DNA from: Kineosporia aurantiaca JCM 3230
GTDB taxonomy: Bacteria > Actinomycetota > Actinomycetes > Actinomycetales > Kineosporiaceae
Assembly: GCA_000719025.1 (NCBI GenBank)
Contig: JODP01000004.1
Span: 434,001 to 498,000 of the forward strand
Direction of reading: 5' to 3'
Length of the DNA: 64,000 nt
Shown: positions 16,804 to 25,840 of the stretch, one piece after another
Layout of the letters: each line of letters begins with the position of its first letter
How positions within the stretch are numbered: the stretch's first letter is position 1
The notes under the pieces: model-generated
Database searches by the model: none
What the model was told of the DNA's origin: nothing
The model's input: only the letters and a program-made list of their open reading frames with translations
Made by a program: the position numbers and the translations under genes

Positions 16804-19668
16804 TCAGAGTTTGTAGCAGTTCTTCACGACGTTGGGCAGCGGGTCGGCCCCGAAAGCCTTCGTGGTGCAGGCAGTGTTAGCGGAGACCGTCTTGTAGACG
16901 TATGATCCCCGGGCCCCGTAGGCGATGACCTGCTGGCCGCCACTGACGGCGCAGGTACCCGTCTCGGCCGCGCAGACTGTGCCCAAGGTCGGCGGGTTGC
17001 CGGTGCGGGTGTAGCAGTCCTTGGCCTCGCCGAAGACGGGATCCCTTCCAAAGGCCGGCGTTCCGCACGCCGTGGTGCCGTCGGCCACCGCATAGGTGAA
17101 GGCCCCGCGGGCGCCGTAGGCCACGGGCTGACCGGCCACCGTGGCGCAGGTCTGCCCCTCTCCCCCGCACTTGGTCCAGTCCGAGGACGGAGCACCGGCC
17201 GGGGCCAGGTAGCAGTTCTTCACCGTGTTGGCCGCCGGGTCCCCGAACGTGGCGTTGCTGCAGGCGACGCTCCCGCTCAGCACCTTGTAGGTGAACGACC
17301 CGTTGGCCCCGTAGGCGACCTGAGCAGCCTGCCCTGGAACGGCGCAGGTTGCCCCTTCGGCCGCGCACTGGGTGTATCCGCTGGGCCCTCCGGTCGGAGC
17401 CACGTAGCAGCCCTTCACCATGCCCGGATCCGAGTCTCCACCGAAAGCATCACTGGTGCAGGGGGTTGAGGACGTCTTGATCCGGTAGGCGAACGACCCG
17501 CCGGCCCCGTAAGCGACCTGGCGGGATCCGGAGAAGGTACAGGTACCGTCCTCGTTGGCGCACTTGGTGTATCCGGCCGGCAACTCGTAGGCCAGGGTGG
17601 AGGAGGTCGTCATGGGGGCGGCCTTGCCCGTGCCGGTAGCGCTGACGTCGTACGTTCCGGCCGAGACGCCAGTCAGATAAACGTAGTTGGCGTCCTGCGA
17701 CCCACCGGTGATTCCTGGCCGGGCGGTGAACGTGCCGTTGTCCCAGACGACGGCGCCGTTGATCGAGACCTTGACGGCGCTGCCGCCGGACTTGGGCACC
17801 CCAATCCGGCCCGTCGATCCCGTGGGGCTGACCAGATGCGCCGTGTAGCTGCCATTGTCGGCGTTGTGCTGCCAGCTGGCGTTCACCGCGCCCTGCGGAA
17901 GGGTGATGCGTCCCTCCACAGTGGTCAGATCGCCCGGGTGAGGGACGAAGTCGTACCGCCCTGCGCTGGCCCCCGGCTTCAGCCCGAGCACGTCGTAGGT
18001 GAGCCAGGCGGTCGGGCCGGCGGACCAGCCGTGGGCGAGGCTCATGAACGACCCGCCGTAGGCCAGGCCACCTCCGGCCGTGATGCCCTCCCACATCGTG
18101 CTCTTCGTGCCGATCGGGCTGTTCAACATGTAGCCCCAGGTGCGCCGGATCTCATCCAGCGCCACGTCGTCGTCATTGGCGGCGAAGTGCGCGGCGACCT
18201 CCATACCACCGGCGAACGGGTGGACGTTGCCGCCCCACTCGGGCGTGGTGGCGCCGATCGTGTTCCAGCGCTTGGACAGCTTGGTGGAGATACTCGTGTT
18301 CTTGGCCACCGAGTCGGTCAGGCCGTACCAGACCGCCAGTGAGTTGCCGTCCTGCGGGTACAGCGTCGCCTCGTTCGGGTTGTCCCGGTACAGGCCGGCG
18401 TTCGCGTCCCAGAGGCGGCTGTTGGCGGCCGTCTTCAGGGCTGCGGCCGATCCGGTCAGGCTGCTGGCCAGAGTGGTGTCGCCCTCCGCGGTGGCCAGCG
18501 CCGCCCCGCCCAGCAGGGACGCGTACATCACGGCGTTGGCCTGGATGTTCTCCCCGCCCTGGTTGCTGCGGGCCCAGTCGGCCGTGCCGGTGACGTTCAG
18601 CAGGTTGTTGGCGTCGATCTTGGCCCGGATGTAGCTCATCCCCTGCTTGTACTTCGGCCAGATCTGGTCCAGCCAGGCCTTGTCCCCGGAATACTGGAAG
18701 TAGGTCGACGTACCCAGCAGGGCCCACAGGTGATAGGTGTCGGAGCTGGGCATGTTGGTCCACGGCGGTCCCGCGTAGGGCAGCTGGCCGCTGGCCGCCT
18801 GGATGTCGAACAGCGTGGTCAGGGCGTTGCGCGTGGAGATCAGGTCGTTGGTCGAGGCGTACTGCGCAGGCAGCGAAACCCCGAGGTCACCGGACCAGAC
18901 GGTGCGGTCACGTTTGGCCGCATCGGTCAGCACGGACGTCCCGACGGTGGAGACGGTGGCGCTGTTGTCCCACTCCGAGGCCGGCGGCGGCCAGGCCCGG
19001 CCCTGGTTCGGGGCGATCGTGCCGAGCTGGACGGTGTAGGCCCCGCCGTACCAGATCTTGTTCAGCAGAGGGTCGTTGGAGGAGAAGTAGTTGGCGTACG
19101 CACTGGGGTCGCTCTTGCCCGGCGCGGCCGTGAAGTTCAGGGACGCACCGGTGAGGTCCACCCAGCCATCGCTCTTGAGGAACACCGTCAGATAACGGAA
19201 ACCACCCCGCAGGCGGGCCGTCGGCATCGTGTACGTGCCGTTCGCGGTCACCGCCCCGGTCAGGGCGCCGTCCGGGTTGCCGCCGCTACTGGCATCGCTG
19301 GTCAGGCCCACGTTCAGGGACGATTCGCTGAACGCCAGGCCGACCTGCTGCGAGGCACTGCTGGCCGCCCCGAACGACAGGGTGACCAGGCCCCCGACCT
19401 CCTTGCCGAAGTCCAGGACGACCGCGGAGTTCGCCCCGGTGAGCCGGGTGGCCCGGTGCGAGATCACGTTCAGCGGATCTGCGACCTGGCCGTAGAAGTC
19501 GTAGAGCGCCGTGGGAGCCACGGTTCTCGAGGTCGGCGAGAAGTTCGGGGCCGGCGGGGCGGCGGCGTAGGCCGCCGAACCACCCCCCAGACCGGTGAGG
19601 GTGGCCGTCAGAGCAGCCAGGAGTACAACAGCACCGGTTCCCACCGGTCGGCGCAGCCAGGGGCGCAC
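16804..19668 (-). CDS. Secreted GH78-like alpha-L-rhamnosidase with four C-terminal cysteine repeats (paralogue)
   Basis: 954 residues from GTG 19668, which has GGAGG five bases upstream. In-frame ATGs at 19695 and 19722 would place the start on the operator palindrome. Signal peptide with LLAALTATLTGLGGGSAAYA-AA. The core parallels the neighbour: VVLDFGKEVGG, AAKRDRTVWSGDLG, LPYAGPPW, DWARSNQGGE. Four cysteine repeats close the protein. First gene of a two-gene unit with the rhamnosidase at 13968. A perfect 12-bp palindrome in its leader suggests LacI-family control. The two enzymes may differ in linkage preference. Confidence 0.82.
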   Translation of the reverse strand: MRPWLRRPVGTGAVVLLAALTATLTGLGGGSAAYAAAPPAPNFSPTSRTVAPTALYDFYGQVADPLNVISHRATRLTGANSAVVLDFGKEVGGLVTLSFGAASSASQQVGLAFSESSLNVGLTSDASSGGNPDGALTGAVTANGTYTMPTARLRGGFRYLTVFLKSDGWVDLTGASLNFTAAPGKSDPSAYANYFSSNDPLLNKIWYGGAYTVQLGTIAPNQGRAWPPPASEWDNSATVSTVGTSVLTDAAKRDRTVWSGDLGVSLPAQYASTNDLISTRNALTTLFDIQAASGQLPYAGPPWTNMPSSDTYHLWALLGTSTYFQYSGDKAWLDQIWPKYKQGMSYIRAKIDANNLLNVTGTADWARSNQGGENIQANAVMYASLLGGAALATAEGDTTLASSLTGSAAALKTAANSRLWDANAGLYRDNPNEATLYPQDGNSLAVWYGLTDSVAKNTSISTKLSKRWNTIGATTPEWGGNVHPFAGGMEVAAHFAANDDDVALDEIRRTWGYMLNSPIGTKSTMWEGITAGGGLAYGGSFMSLAHGWSAGPTAWLTYDVLGLKPGASAGRYDFVPHPGDLTTVEGRITLPQGAVNASWQHNADNGSYTAHLVSPTGSTGRIGVPKSGGSAVKVSINGAVVWDNGTFTARPGITGGSQDANYVYLTGVSAGTYDVSATGTGKAAPMTTSSTLAYELPAGYTKCANEDGTCTFSGSRQVAYGAGGSFAYRIKTSSTPCTSDAFGGDSDPGMVKGCYVAPTGGPSGYTQCAAEGATCAVPGQAAQVAYGANGSFTYKVLSGSVACSNATFGDPAANTVKNCYLAPAGAPSSDWTKCGGEGQTCATVAGQPVAYGARGAFTYAVADGTTACGTPAFGRDPVFGEAKDCYTRTGNPPTLGTVCAAETGTCAVSGGQQVIAYGARGSYVYKTVSANTACTTKAFGADPLPNVVKNCYKL
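16807..17572 (-). repeat. Four C-terminal cysteine repeats of the second rhamnosidase
   Basis: Four copies of the same four-cysteine unit as at 13971-14730 (starts YTKCANE, YTQCAAE, WTKCGGE and VCAAE). The spacing between cysteines is conserved while the linker residues vary. Confidence 0.7.
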
Positions 19669-19682
19669 AGTAACCTCCGCAG

Positions 19683-19694
19683 TGAAACGTTTCA
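19683..19694. promoter_or_regulatory. LacI-type palindromic operator before rhamnosidase operon
   Basis: TGAAACGTTTCA, a perfect 12-bp palindrome with the central CG typical of LacI-family operators, 15 bases upstream of the GTG start at 19668. Its half-site TGAAAC recurs at 3131-3150 and, as TGAAA-N5-TTTCA, at 44483-44497. Confidence 0.65.
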
Positions 19695-19961
19695 TCCTTG
19701 AAGCACAATCACGGGCGGTCATTCAGGGGGTGTGCCGACGGCCTTGTCCGACGGCGGAGGAATGGTGAAGTAGGGCGATATTGCGGGGGCGCGCAGGCCG
19801 GTGTCAAGAGCGGCCCGAACCGTTCGACGACGGGTGGTCCCGAAAACTTATCGGTTGCCTACGAGCAACTTTCGCGTTCAGCGACCGTTGGCCGGGTCCT
19901 GCTCTCTCCCTCGGGAGAAACTCTTGAGCCCTATCGGAGCGCTACATCTCGTTCGCCGCAG

Positions 19962-20427
19962 TTACTCGCGTAGGGCGATCACACCGGCCATCTGGGCACC
20001 AGGCCGACCGGCCGGCTCGAACACCGTGGACATCACGACATGCAGCCCGGCCGCCTCCAGCAGGGCAGCGACTGCCTCGGGGCGACGGCGGTGGACCGTG
20101 AGGTCGAGTTCGCTGCCCCACACCGGACAGACTGCCGTCCGCCGCGTCGAGCTCACCCATGGAGCCGACCTGGAAGTCCAGCTCGGGGAAATTGGCCCGG
20201 GCCTGATCGACCATGCCCGGGGAAAGGTCGACGCCGAACGCGTCCAGGCCCTGCTTGTGCAGGTGCATCGTGAGTTGCCCCGGCCCGCAGCCGACATCGG
20301 CGACCCTCCCACCGGACGCCAGTTCGGCGAAGATGGCCAGCAGACCCCGCTCGACCGGCTGAGACTCCAGATCATTCAGGACGAGGGACGAATAGTTCTC
20401 GGCTGCAGTGTCGTACGAGGCCCGCAC
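19962..20427 (-). pseudogene. SAM-dependent methyltransferase, internally deleted and frameshifted
   Basis: The N-terminal part (from about GTG 20427; the exact start is unclear) reads as a class I methyltransferase: RASYDTAAENYSS, VADVGCGPGQLTMHL (SAM motif I), GVDLSPGMVDQAR, MGELDAADGSLSG. Near 20115 this frame leaves the family pattern. The expected C-terminal strand and helix (EAVAALLEAAGLHV, ending VIALRE) continue in a different frame to the stop at 19962. The segment normally linking them (the IHTPPE/HRVLAPGG region, about 60-70 residues) is absent. So there is an internal deletion that also shifts the frame; the gene should be inactive. Confidence 0.75.
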
Positions 20428-20536
20428 GACATCCCAGGGGTCGACGCCACTCAGTGAACAACTCTCTTCAGTGGTTGCAAGGGACGTCACTGTTCCCGAC
20501 CTGAAACGCTGGTGGCAAACGCGGTCGTTCTGGGGA

Positions 20537-22132
20537 TCAGCCACGCATCCGGGCCACCGCAGCGCAGAACTCCAGGCGCGCGGACAGTTCTCGCTCAACC
20601 GGCTCCAGGACCACCTCGTCGGCGAGCTGGCTGATCCGGCTCTCCAGCCCACGGCGGGCCTGCCGGGCCCGCCGCGCGGCGCCGGTGCGGGCGAACAGCC
20701 CACAGATCTGGGCCAGGACGAACCCGAGCACCAGCCCGAGGACGAGCAGGAGGGTCGGCACCGGCAGCCGGCCCCAGCGCGGCAGCGGGGGTGCCGGCAA
20801 TTGCAGCCAGGCCACCAGGAACAACATTCCCAGCCAGATGAGTCCGGCGGCCGCAGCTCCCAGAAGCAGCCATTGCATCGTTCCCGCCGCCCGCCACCAG
20901 TGCGGACGCCGGCCCAGACCGAGGTCGGTGCCGGCCACCGCCTGATCCAGGAGGTCGGGCATCCGGTTCTGAGAACTGGTGGCTGCCCGGCGAATTGCCT
21001 GCGGCCACGGCTGCGGCAGCCCGGACGCCGCGTGGTCGCTGACTCGGCGCAGGGCGTTGTCCACGTGAGCGCGTTGCAGGGCCGAGGGGCCGGGCAAGGA
21101 GGTGCGCACGAGCTCGGAGGGCTCGTCCCTCAGCCGCAGGCGGCGGGCCGGGTCCAGACGCAGGCGCGAGGTCCAGGCGGTCACCGGCCAGCCGGTGGCC
21201 CGGCGGGCCCGCAACCGGTAGGCCCCGGCCACGGCCTCGCTCACCACGTCGACACCGGCTGCTGCGCTCAGCGCACCGGTCAGCGACGTGCGGTCGGCAG
21301 CCGTGACGGCCTGATTCGTCGTCCCGACGCAGGCGTCGTCCAGGCGTTCGGCCAGGGCCGAGACGTCCGCAGCCAGACGGCGGACGGCGGCCTGCTTGGC
21401 CGCCACGTTGCGGGCCAGAACTGCGCGTAGGGACGGGATTCCGTCACCGGTGCGGGCCGAGGCGGGCAGGACCGGCGCTGCGGCCAGGCCCTCGGACTTC
21501 AGCAGGGCCGTCAGGTCGTCCAGGCACCCGGTGCGGGCCTCCGGCGAGAGGCGGTCCACCTGGTTCAGGACGATGAGCATGATGTCGGAGTGCGCGGCCA
21601 GCGGGAGCAGGTACCGCTCGTGCAGGGCGGCATCGGCGTACTTCTGCGGATCCAGCACCCAGACCAGCAGGTCCACCCGCTCGACCAGCCGCTCGGCCTC
21701 CAAGCGGTTGCTCTGCTGGACCGAGTCGACGTCGGGAAGGTCCAGCAGGACCAGACCGTCGAGCTCGGGCTCGGGTTCGGCGCCCAGCAGGTGGCGGCGG
21801 GGCACCTCGAGCCAGTCCAGCAACGAGGTCGCGTCCTGGGAGCCCCAGACCGCCGCGTGCGCCACATCCGTGGTCGGTCGACGCATCCCGACGGTCGAAA
21901 GGGGTTCACCCACAAGCATATTGAAGAGCGAGGACTTTCCGCTGCCGGTCGCCCCGGCCAGCGCCACGACCGTGTGCGCTTCACCGAACCGCAGTCTCTC
22001 ACCGGCCTTGGCCGCGATCTGCTCCGCGTCGGCCACTACTACGGGATCAAGCCGCTCGCGCGACAGTTTCAGCACTTCCTGCAGAGCGTCGAGCCGGTCG
22101 GCAAGACCGGTGGGCCGCCGCGTGAGCAGCAT
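20537..22132 (-). CDS. Dynamin-like membrane GTPase, DynB-type
   Basis: 531 residues. GTPase domain: G1 GATGSGKSS (Lys66), G3 DLPDVDS, G4 NQVD. Two hydrophobic segments near residues 400-465 (WLLLGAAAAGLIWLGMLFL; LLLVLGLVLGFVLAQICG) anchor it in the membrane, followed by a basic, coiled tail. It starts at the stop of the upstream GTPase gene (TGATG overlap), so the two are translationally coupled. Paired GTPases of this kind in Streptomyces (DynA/DynB) stabilise FtsZ rings during sporulation septation; assignment to that system is by gene order, size and membrane anchoring only. Confidence 0.75.
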   Translation of the reverse strand: MLLTRRPTGLADRLDALQEVLKLSRERLDPVVVADAEQIAAKAGERLRFGEAHTVVALAGATGSGKSSLFNMLVGEPLSTVGMRRPTTDVAHAAVWGSQDATSLLDWLEVPRRHLLGAEPEPELDGLVLLDLPDVDSVQQSNRLEAERLVERVDLLVWVLDPQKYADAALHERYLLPLAAHSDIMLIVLNQVDRLSPEARTGCLDDLTALLKSEGLAAAPVLPASARTGDGIPSLRAVLARNVAAKQAAVRRLAADVSALAERLDDACVGTTNQAVTAADRTSLTGALSAAAGVDVVSEAVAGAYRLRARRATGWPVTAWTSRLRLDPARRLRLRDEPSELVRTSLPGPSALQRAHVDNALRRVSDHAASGLPQPWPQAIRRAATSSQNRMPDLLDQAVAGTDLGLGRRPHWWRAAGTMQWLLLGAAAAGLIWLGMLFLVAWLQLPAPPLPRWGRLPVPTLLLVLGLVLGFVLAQICGLFARTGAARRARQARRGLESRISQLADEVVLEPVERELSARLEFCAAVARMRG

Positions 22133-23895
22133 CAGTTCCTCCCCAAAGGGCCCACCGGAACGGTGGCTGCCCCCGGACGAGTCAGTGACCGCATGGATCG
22201 GCGCGCCTTTTCAAACGTCTCCAGTTCGTTCCGCAACCCCAACGCCGAGTCCAGGTCCGGTGCGGCGCCGTCGACAACGTCCATAAACCTTCGCCGTTCG
22301 CTCTCCAACAGAAGCTCCACGCGTTCGAGAAGATCCGCGCGAGCGCGGGCAGCGAGCGTGCGCACCGCGCTGTCGCCGAAAACCGCCTCGAGCACCTTCT
22401 GGCTGGCCGCGGAGGTACCGCCGGCGACCAGGAACTCGACCCCGCTCAGTCCCCCGGTCTGCGCGAACACCGCCAGCATGAGGACGAGTCCGGCCCCATT
22501 GGTACCGAAGGACGCCAGCCGGGCCATCGAGCGCTTCTGTCCGCCCTCGGCGGCCACCAGCTCCAGGACCCGGTCCTGCCAGGCCCGGATCTCCTGCTCC
22601 AGGACAGCTGCGAACTCGCCCGAGGTGTGCCCGAGGACCTGGTCGCGGTCGGCCAGCAGAACCCTCCCGGCCGGGCCGTCGCGCCAGGCATCGACAGTGC
22701 GCTCGGCGGCCCGTTCGGCGGCCGACCGCAGCAGCGTCTGCACACTGCTTTCCAAGGCCTCCTCCACGGCAGCGGTGGCAGCCTGGCGACCGGTGATGAA
22801 CGCGGTGACCCGGTCGCGCAGTCGCCCGACGCGCTGCTCGAGATTGCGGGTCATCTGACCCGTGCCGACGAACTCCTGCCAGCGGCTGAGCACCTCTCCG
22901 CGCAGGACGCTGCCGCTTCGGATGCCGTCGTCGAATTCGCGCACCGCATCGGCGTAGAAGTCCTCGGCCGCATCGCGCAGCACGGCCGCCGCGGCCAGCT
23001 GCTCGTCAACTTCCCTGGCCAGCAACGAGACTCGCGCCCGGACACTCTGCAGCGCCCCGTCCAGGGTGGTGCGGATGACCTCCGAGCGGGCGTCGGCATC
23101 CCCGGCCAGTCGATCCAGCCACGCCCGCAGCGGCTTGACGATCTGCTCGGGCAGCCGGTCGTCTGCACTGTGCAGAGCCGTCTCCGGGATCGCGAACAAC
23201 GTGGCGCGGGCCAGCCCGTTCTGATCCAGCATGGCCGCCAGGTGCGAGCTGATCTCCCTCAGGCCCTCCGGGGGAATCCGATTGATGACGACCGCCAGCG
23301 CGGTACTGCGCTGCTGGGCGGTGTGCAGCATCTCCCAGGGGACGGCGTCGGCGTACCGGGCGGCGGTGGTGCAGAAGATCCACAGATCCGCGGCCGCCAA
23401 AAGCTGACCGGCCAGCTGCCGGTTCTCGGCCACGACCGAGTCGATGTCGGGGGCGTCCAGCAGCGCCAGGCCGGCCGGCACCCGGGCGTTCGCGACCACG
23501 TGCAGGCTGCGCCCGCCGCCTTGGCTCCCGTCGCCGCTGGTGCGCGCGAGCTCGGGAAGGATCCGGTCCTCGCTGAACCAGCGGAGGTCGCCCGGGCTGC
23601 AGACCAGCACCGGTCCCCGTGTGGTCGGGCGCAACCATCCCGCCTTGCTGACGTTCTCGCCGATCAGGGTGTTGACCAGGGTGGACTTGCCGGCTCCGGT
23701 CGAGCCACCGACCACCGCGAGCAACGGCGCGTCCAGCTGGCGCAGGCGGGGCAGCAGGTAGTCGTCCACCTGGCCGACGAGCTCGGCCTGGGCCTGCCGG
23801 GCCCGGTCGGCCCCCGGTACGGACAGGTCCAGGCGCAGGCCACCGACGCGGGTGCGCAGGGCTTCCAGCGCCTCGGCCAGAGTGGGGACGGTCAT
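22132..23895 (-). CDS. Dynamin-like GTPase, DynA-type
   Basis: 587 residues, ATG 23895. G1 GGSTGAGKST (Lys70), G2-like RPTTRGP, G3 DAPDIDS and G4 NRIP lie in the first 230 residues. Long helical stalk-like segments follow and a hydrophobic stretch near residue 470 (GTNGAGLVLMLAVFAQTGG) may contact the membrane. Upstream partner of the membrane-anchored GTPase at 20537, overlapping it at TGATG. Probable role in membrane remodelling or sporulation septum formation; the sequence itself shows only a coupled dynamin-family pair. Confidence 0.75.
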   Translation of the reverse strand: MTVPTLAEALEALRTRVGGLRLDLSVPGADRARQAQAELVGQVDDYLLPRLRQLDAPLLAVVGGSTGAGKSTLVNTLIGENVSKAGWLRPTTRGPVLVCSPGDLRWFSEDRILPELARTSGDGSQGGGRSLHVVANARVPAGLALLDAPDIDSVVAENRQLAGQLLAAADLWIFCTTAARYADAVPWEMLHTAQQRSTALAVVINRIPPEGLREISSHLAAMLDQNGLARATLFAIPETALHSADDRLPEQIVKPLRAWLDRLAGDADARSEVIRTTLDGALQSVRARVSLLAREVDEQLAAAAVLRDAAEDFYADAVREFDDGIRSGSVLRGEVLSRWQEFVGTGQMTRNLEQRVGRLRDRVTAFITGRQAATAAVEEALESSVQTLLRSAAERAAERTVDAWRDGPAGRVLLADRDQVLGHTSGEFAAVLEQEIRAWQDRVLELVAAEGGQKRSMARLASFGTNGAGLVLMLAVFAQTGGLSGVEFLVAGGTSAASQKVLEAVFGDSAVRTLAARARADLLERVELLLESERRRFMDVVDGAAPDLDSALGLRNELETFEKARRSMRSLTRPGAATVPVGPLGRN

Positions 23896-23952
23896 GGGCT
23901 CATCATGAGTGGGCGGGCGGAATGCACCACCTCAGCCGCCCGAGCTTGTGAG

Positions 23953-25104
23953 TCAGAGCAACCCGGTCTCGGCGTGCAGCCCGGTCAGCACCTGCTCGAT
24001 CAGGCTCAGCGGCACGGGGATCAGGGGCATCTGCGGGGTGCCGGCCGGCTGGGCCAGGTCCCGCAGGATCACCATGGCCGCCTCGTCGGCCTTCACCGGC
24101 AGGTATCCCCGCTTGGGATCGGCACGGATCGTCCTCATCATCCGCTCCACGTCGATCCCGGAGGGAAGCCGGGCCGGCGCTCGCACGAGGGCCGCCAGTT
24201 CGGCGTGCAGATCCGCGGTCTCGGGCCGCATCAGCCCCAGCTCCACCGAGATGCGCGCCGCAGCAAGGGCGCCGAACATCACCGATGCGCCCCGGGAGAA
24301 TCCCTGGGTCCCCAGCCGCCGGTGGTCGCACAGCTCGAGCGCGTCCCCAATGGTGTGCCCGTACTCCAGCACCAGCCCCCGGCCCTGCCGGTGGCCGTCG
24401 TCGACGGTGGCCGCCGTCTTGGCGGCCAGGCTCTCGCGCAGCAGCCAGAGCACCGACTCCGGCTCCTCCAGCCGGCCGTAGGCGATCAGGGCGGTCAGCC
24501 GGTCCAGGGAACCCGGGCGGATCGCCACGCTGTTCTTCATCACCTCGGCCACGCCGGAGAGCACCTCCCGTTCCGGCAGGCTCAGGAGCATGGTCATGTC
24601 CAGGTAGACGGCGCTGGGCGTGAGGTAGGTGCCGAAGTGGTTCTCGCCCCGGCTGCTGTGCACGGCCTGCTTCAGGGAGATGACCGAGTCCATGGCCGCG
24701 ATCATGGTCGTCGGGACGTGCACCAGGCGCACCCCGCCGAAGAGCAGGGCGGCCATCAGCCCGGCCACGTTGCCCGGGGCCCCACCGCCGAACGCCACGA
24801 CCACCGAGCGGCTGGTCGCGCCCTCGAGGACCGCCGTCTCCAGGTACTCGGACAGGTTGGCGATCGACGTCGTCCCGTCGCCGGGAATCATGCTCAGCAG
24901 GGTCACCGGCGCCAGGAAGCTCAGCCCGGGCAGGAGCCGCTCCGCATGCAGGTTCAGCACGGTGTTGTCGGTGACCACGATGAAACGGTCGGCGTCCAGC
25001 CCCATCAGCGAGTCGAGAATCTCCGGCCCGCAGTCCGTTCCGTAGTAGTACGGATAACTGACGTCGCCCAGGTGCACCAGCTGGGTCTGCAGGGTGCTCG
25101 TCAC
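23953..25104 (-). CDS. Sugar-phosphate cyclase, 2-deoxy-scyllo-inosose-synthase-like, with altered metal site
   Basis: 383 residues, GTG 25104 overlapping the upstream stop (GTGA). It belongs to the dehydroquinate-synthase superfamily and is closest by motif to DOI synthases: GGGAPGNVAGLMAALLFGG (NAD), VPTTMIAAMDSVISLKQAV, HFGTYLTPSAVYLD, AEVMKNSVAIRP, EYGHTIG and KRGYLPV. DOI synthases convert glucose-6-phosphate to a cyclitol precursor of aminoglycosides. Metal ligands expected are Glu (present in AEVMKN), His of GHT (present) and a second His in a T-H-G-E context. Here that position reads SRGA, and the His of GHTIGH is Asp, so the zinc site looks changed. No aminotransferase lies beside it. 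Substrate and activity are uncertain. Confidence 0.72.
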   Translation of the reverse strand: MTSTLQTQLVHLGDVSYPYYYGTDCGPEILDSLMGLDADRFIVVTDNTVLNLHAERLLPGLSFLAPVTLLSMIPGDGTTSIANLSEYLETAVLEGATSRSVVVAFGGGAPGNVAGLMAALLFGGVRLVHVPTTMIAAMDSVISLKQAVHSSRGENHFGTYLTPSAVYLDMTMLLSLPEREVLSGVAEVMKNSVAIRPGSLDRLTALIAYGRLEEPESVLWLLRESLAAKTAATVDDGHRQGRGLVLEYGHTIGDALELCDHRRLGTQGFSRGASVMFGALAAARISVELGLMRPETADLHAELAALVRAPARLPSGIDVERMMRTIRADPKRGYLPVKADEAAMVILRDLAQPAGTPQMPLIPVPLSLIEQVLTGLHAETGLL

Positions 25105-25523
25105 GACCGACGTCCGGTCAGGAGCGAGGGGTCGGCGGCCTCGGTGTTCCGGATCCGCAGACTCACCTGGAGCAGCGCCGCGTCCACGTCGCCCCGGGAC
25201 GCGTTCTCGTGCAGGGCGACGACCGGGATCGGCAGGGCCTGCATCACCCGCCAGCTCACCTCCGCGATCAGGCTGCCGCAGAGCACGACCCCGTCGGCGC
25301 CGGCCTCGCGCAGGTAGCTGACCCGTTCCACGAGCAGCGCGGCGGCCGCGTCCCACTCCCCGGTCGCCTGCAGATACTCCAGTTCGTGGTCGTCGACCCA
25401 GTCCAGCATGATCCGGGACGGCCGACCCCCAGCGCCGCGCTCACGCACGATCTCCCGGGCCAGACGGTAATAACGCGCCGTTTCGGACCAGTTCGTCCCG
25501 CCCAGTATCCCGATGGTAGGCAC
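25101..25523 (-). CDS. Half-length Asp/Glu-racemase-family protein
   Basis: 140 residues from GTG 25523. It shows the N-terminal half of the aspartate/glutamate racemase fold: TIGILGGTNWSETARYYR and VVLCGSLIAEV, which holds the first catalytic-type Cys. The family is usually about 230-240 residues with a second active-site Cys in the C-terminal half, which is missing; the end diverges to a short basic tail. The stop overlaps the start of the cyclase gene, so the two are made together. It may be a real small partner protein or an eroded racemase; the clean coupling argues for the former. Racemase activity is doubtful. Confidence 0.65.
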   Translation of the reverse strand: MPTIGILGGTNWSETARYYRLAREIVRERGAGGRPSRIMLDWVDDHELEYLQATGEWDAAAALLVERVSYLREAGADGVVLCGSLIAEVSWRVMQALPIPVVALHENASRGDVDAALLQVSLRIRNTEAADPSLLTGRRS

Positions 25524-25638
25524 TGCTTCACTTCTTTCCGTTGCGAGACTTCGCCCCCGTCGTCCGGGGAGGCCGCATCGGTCGTTCCCGATGCCGGCGA
25601 CTCCATTAACCGGCCGATCGTCCGTCCGGGAACCCCTC

Positions 25639-25721
25639 CTTGACGAAAAACTGACCCCTGAAGCGCCTTTCCTGACGGCGTTCTGACGGGCGCCGACCGG
25701 CCCGGTCAAGGCTTTGTCAGG
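25639..25721. promoter_or_regulatory. Cluster of KdpE-like 11-bp direct repeats upstream of 25841
   Basis: Three sites spaced as hexamer-N5-hexamer: CTTGAC-N5-ACTGAC (25639-25655), CCTGAC-N5-TCTGAC (25671-25687) and, in the opposite orientation, GTCAAG-N5-GTCAGG (25705-25721). They are degenerate forms of the perfect boxes at 26226 and 28497. The 317-base gap between 25523 and 25841 holds no convincing gene; this array is its main content. Confidence 0.55.
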
Positions 25722-25840
25722 ATCACCTCTCCGCCCGTAGGTTTTCCGTCAAGACCACTGGTGCTGCCCGGTGTCGGCGCGATCTTCTGCTGGTGACCCT
25801 TTCCTCGGGTCCAGACCGAGCGCACGAGAAGCCGAGACCC

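Noticed and set aside
23953..25104. Ordinary 3-dehydroquinate synthase (aroB)
   Set aside because: Motifs SLKQAV and GNVAGLMAALLF fit DOI-synthase-like cyclases rather than AroB, and the metal site is altered; no shikimate genes adjoin.
22627..25317. 896-codon open frame on the + strand
   Set aside because: Runs across the antisense of the dynamin-like and cyclase genes; no domain, extreme Gly/Arg/His/Gln composition.
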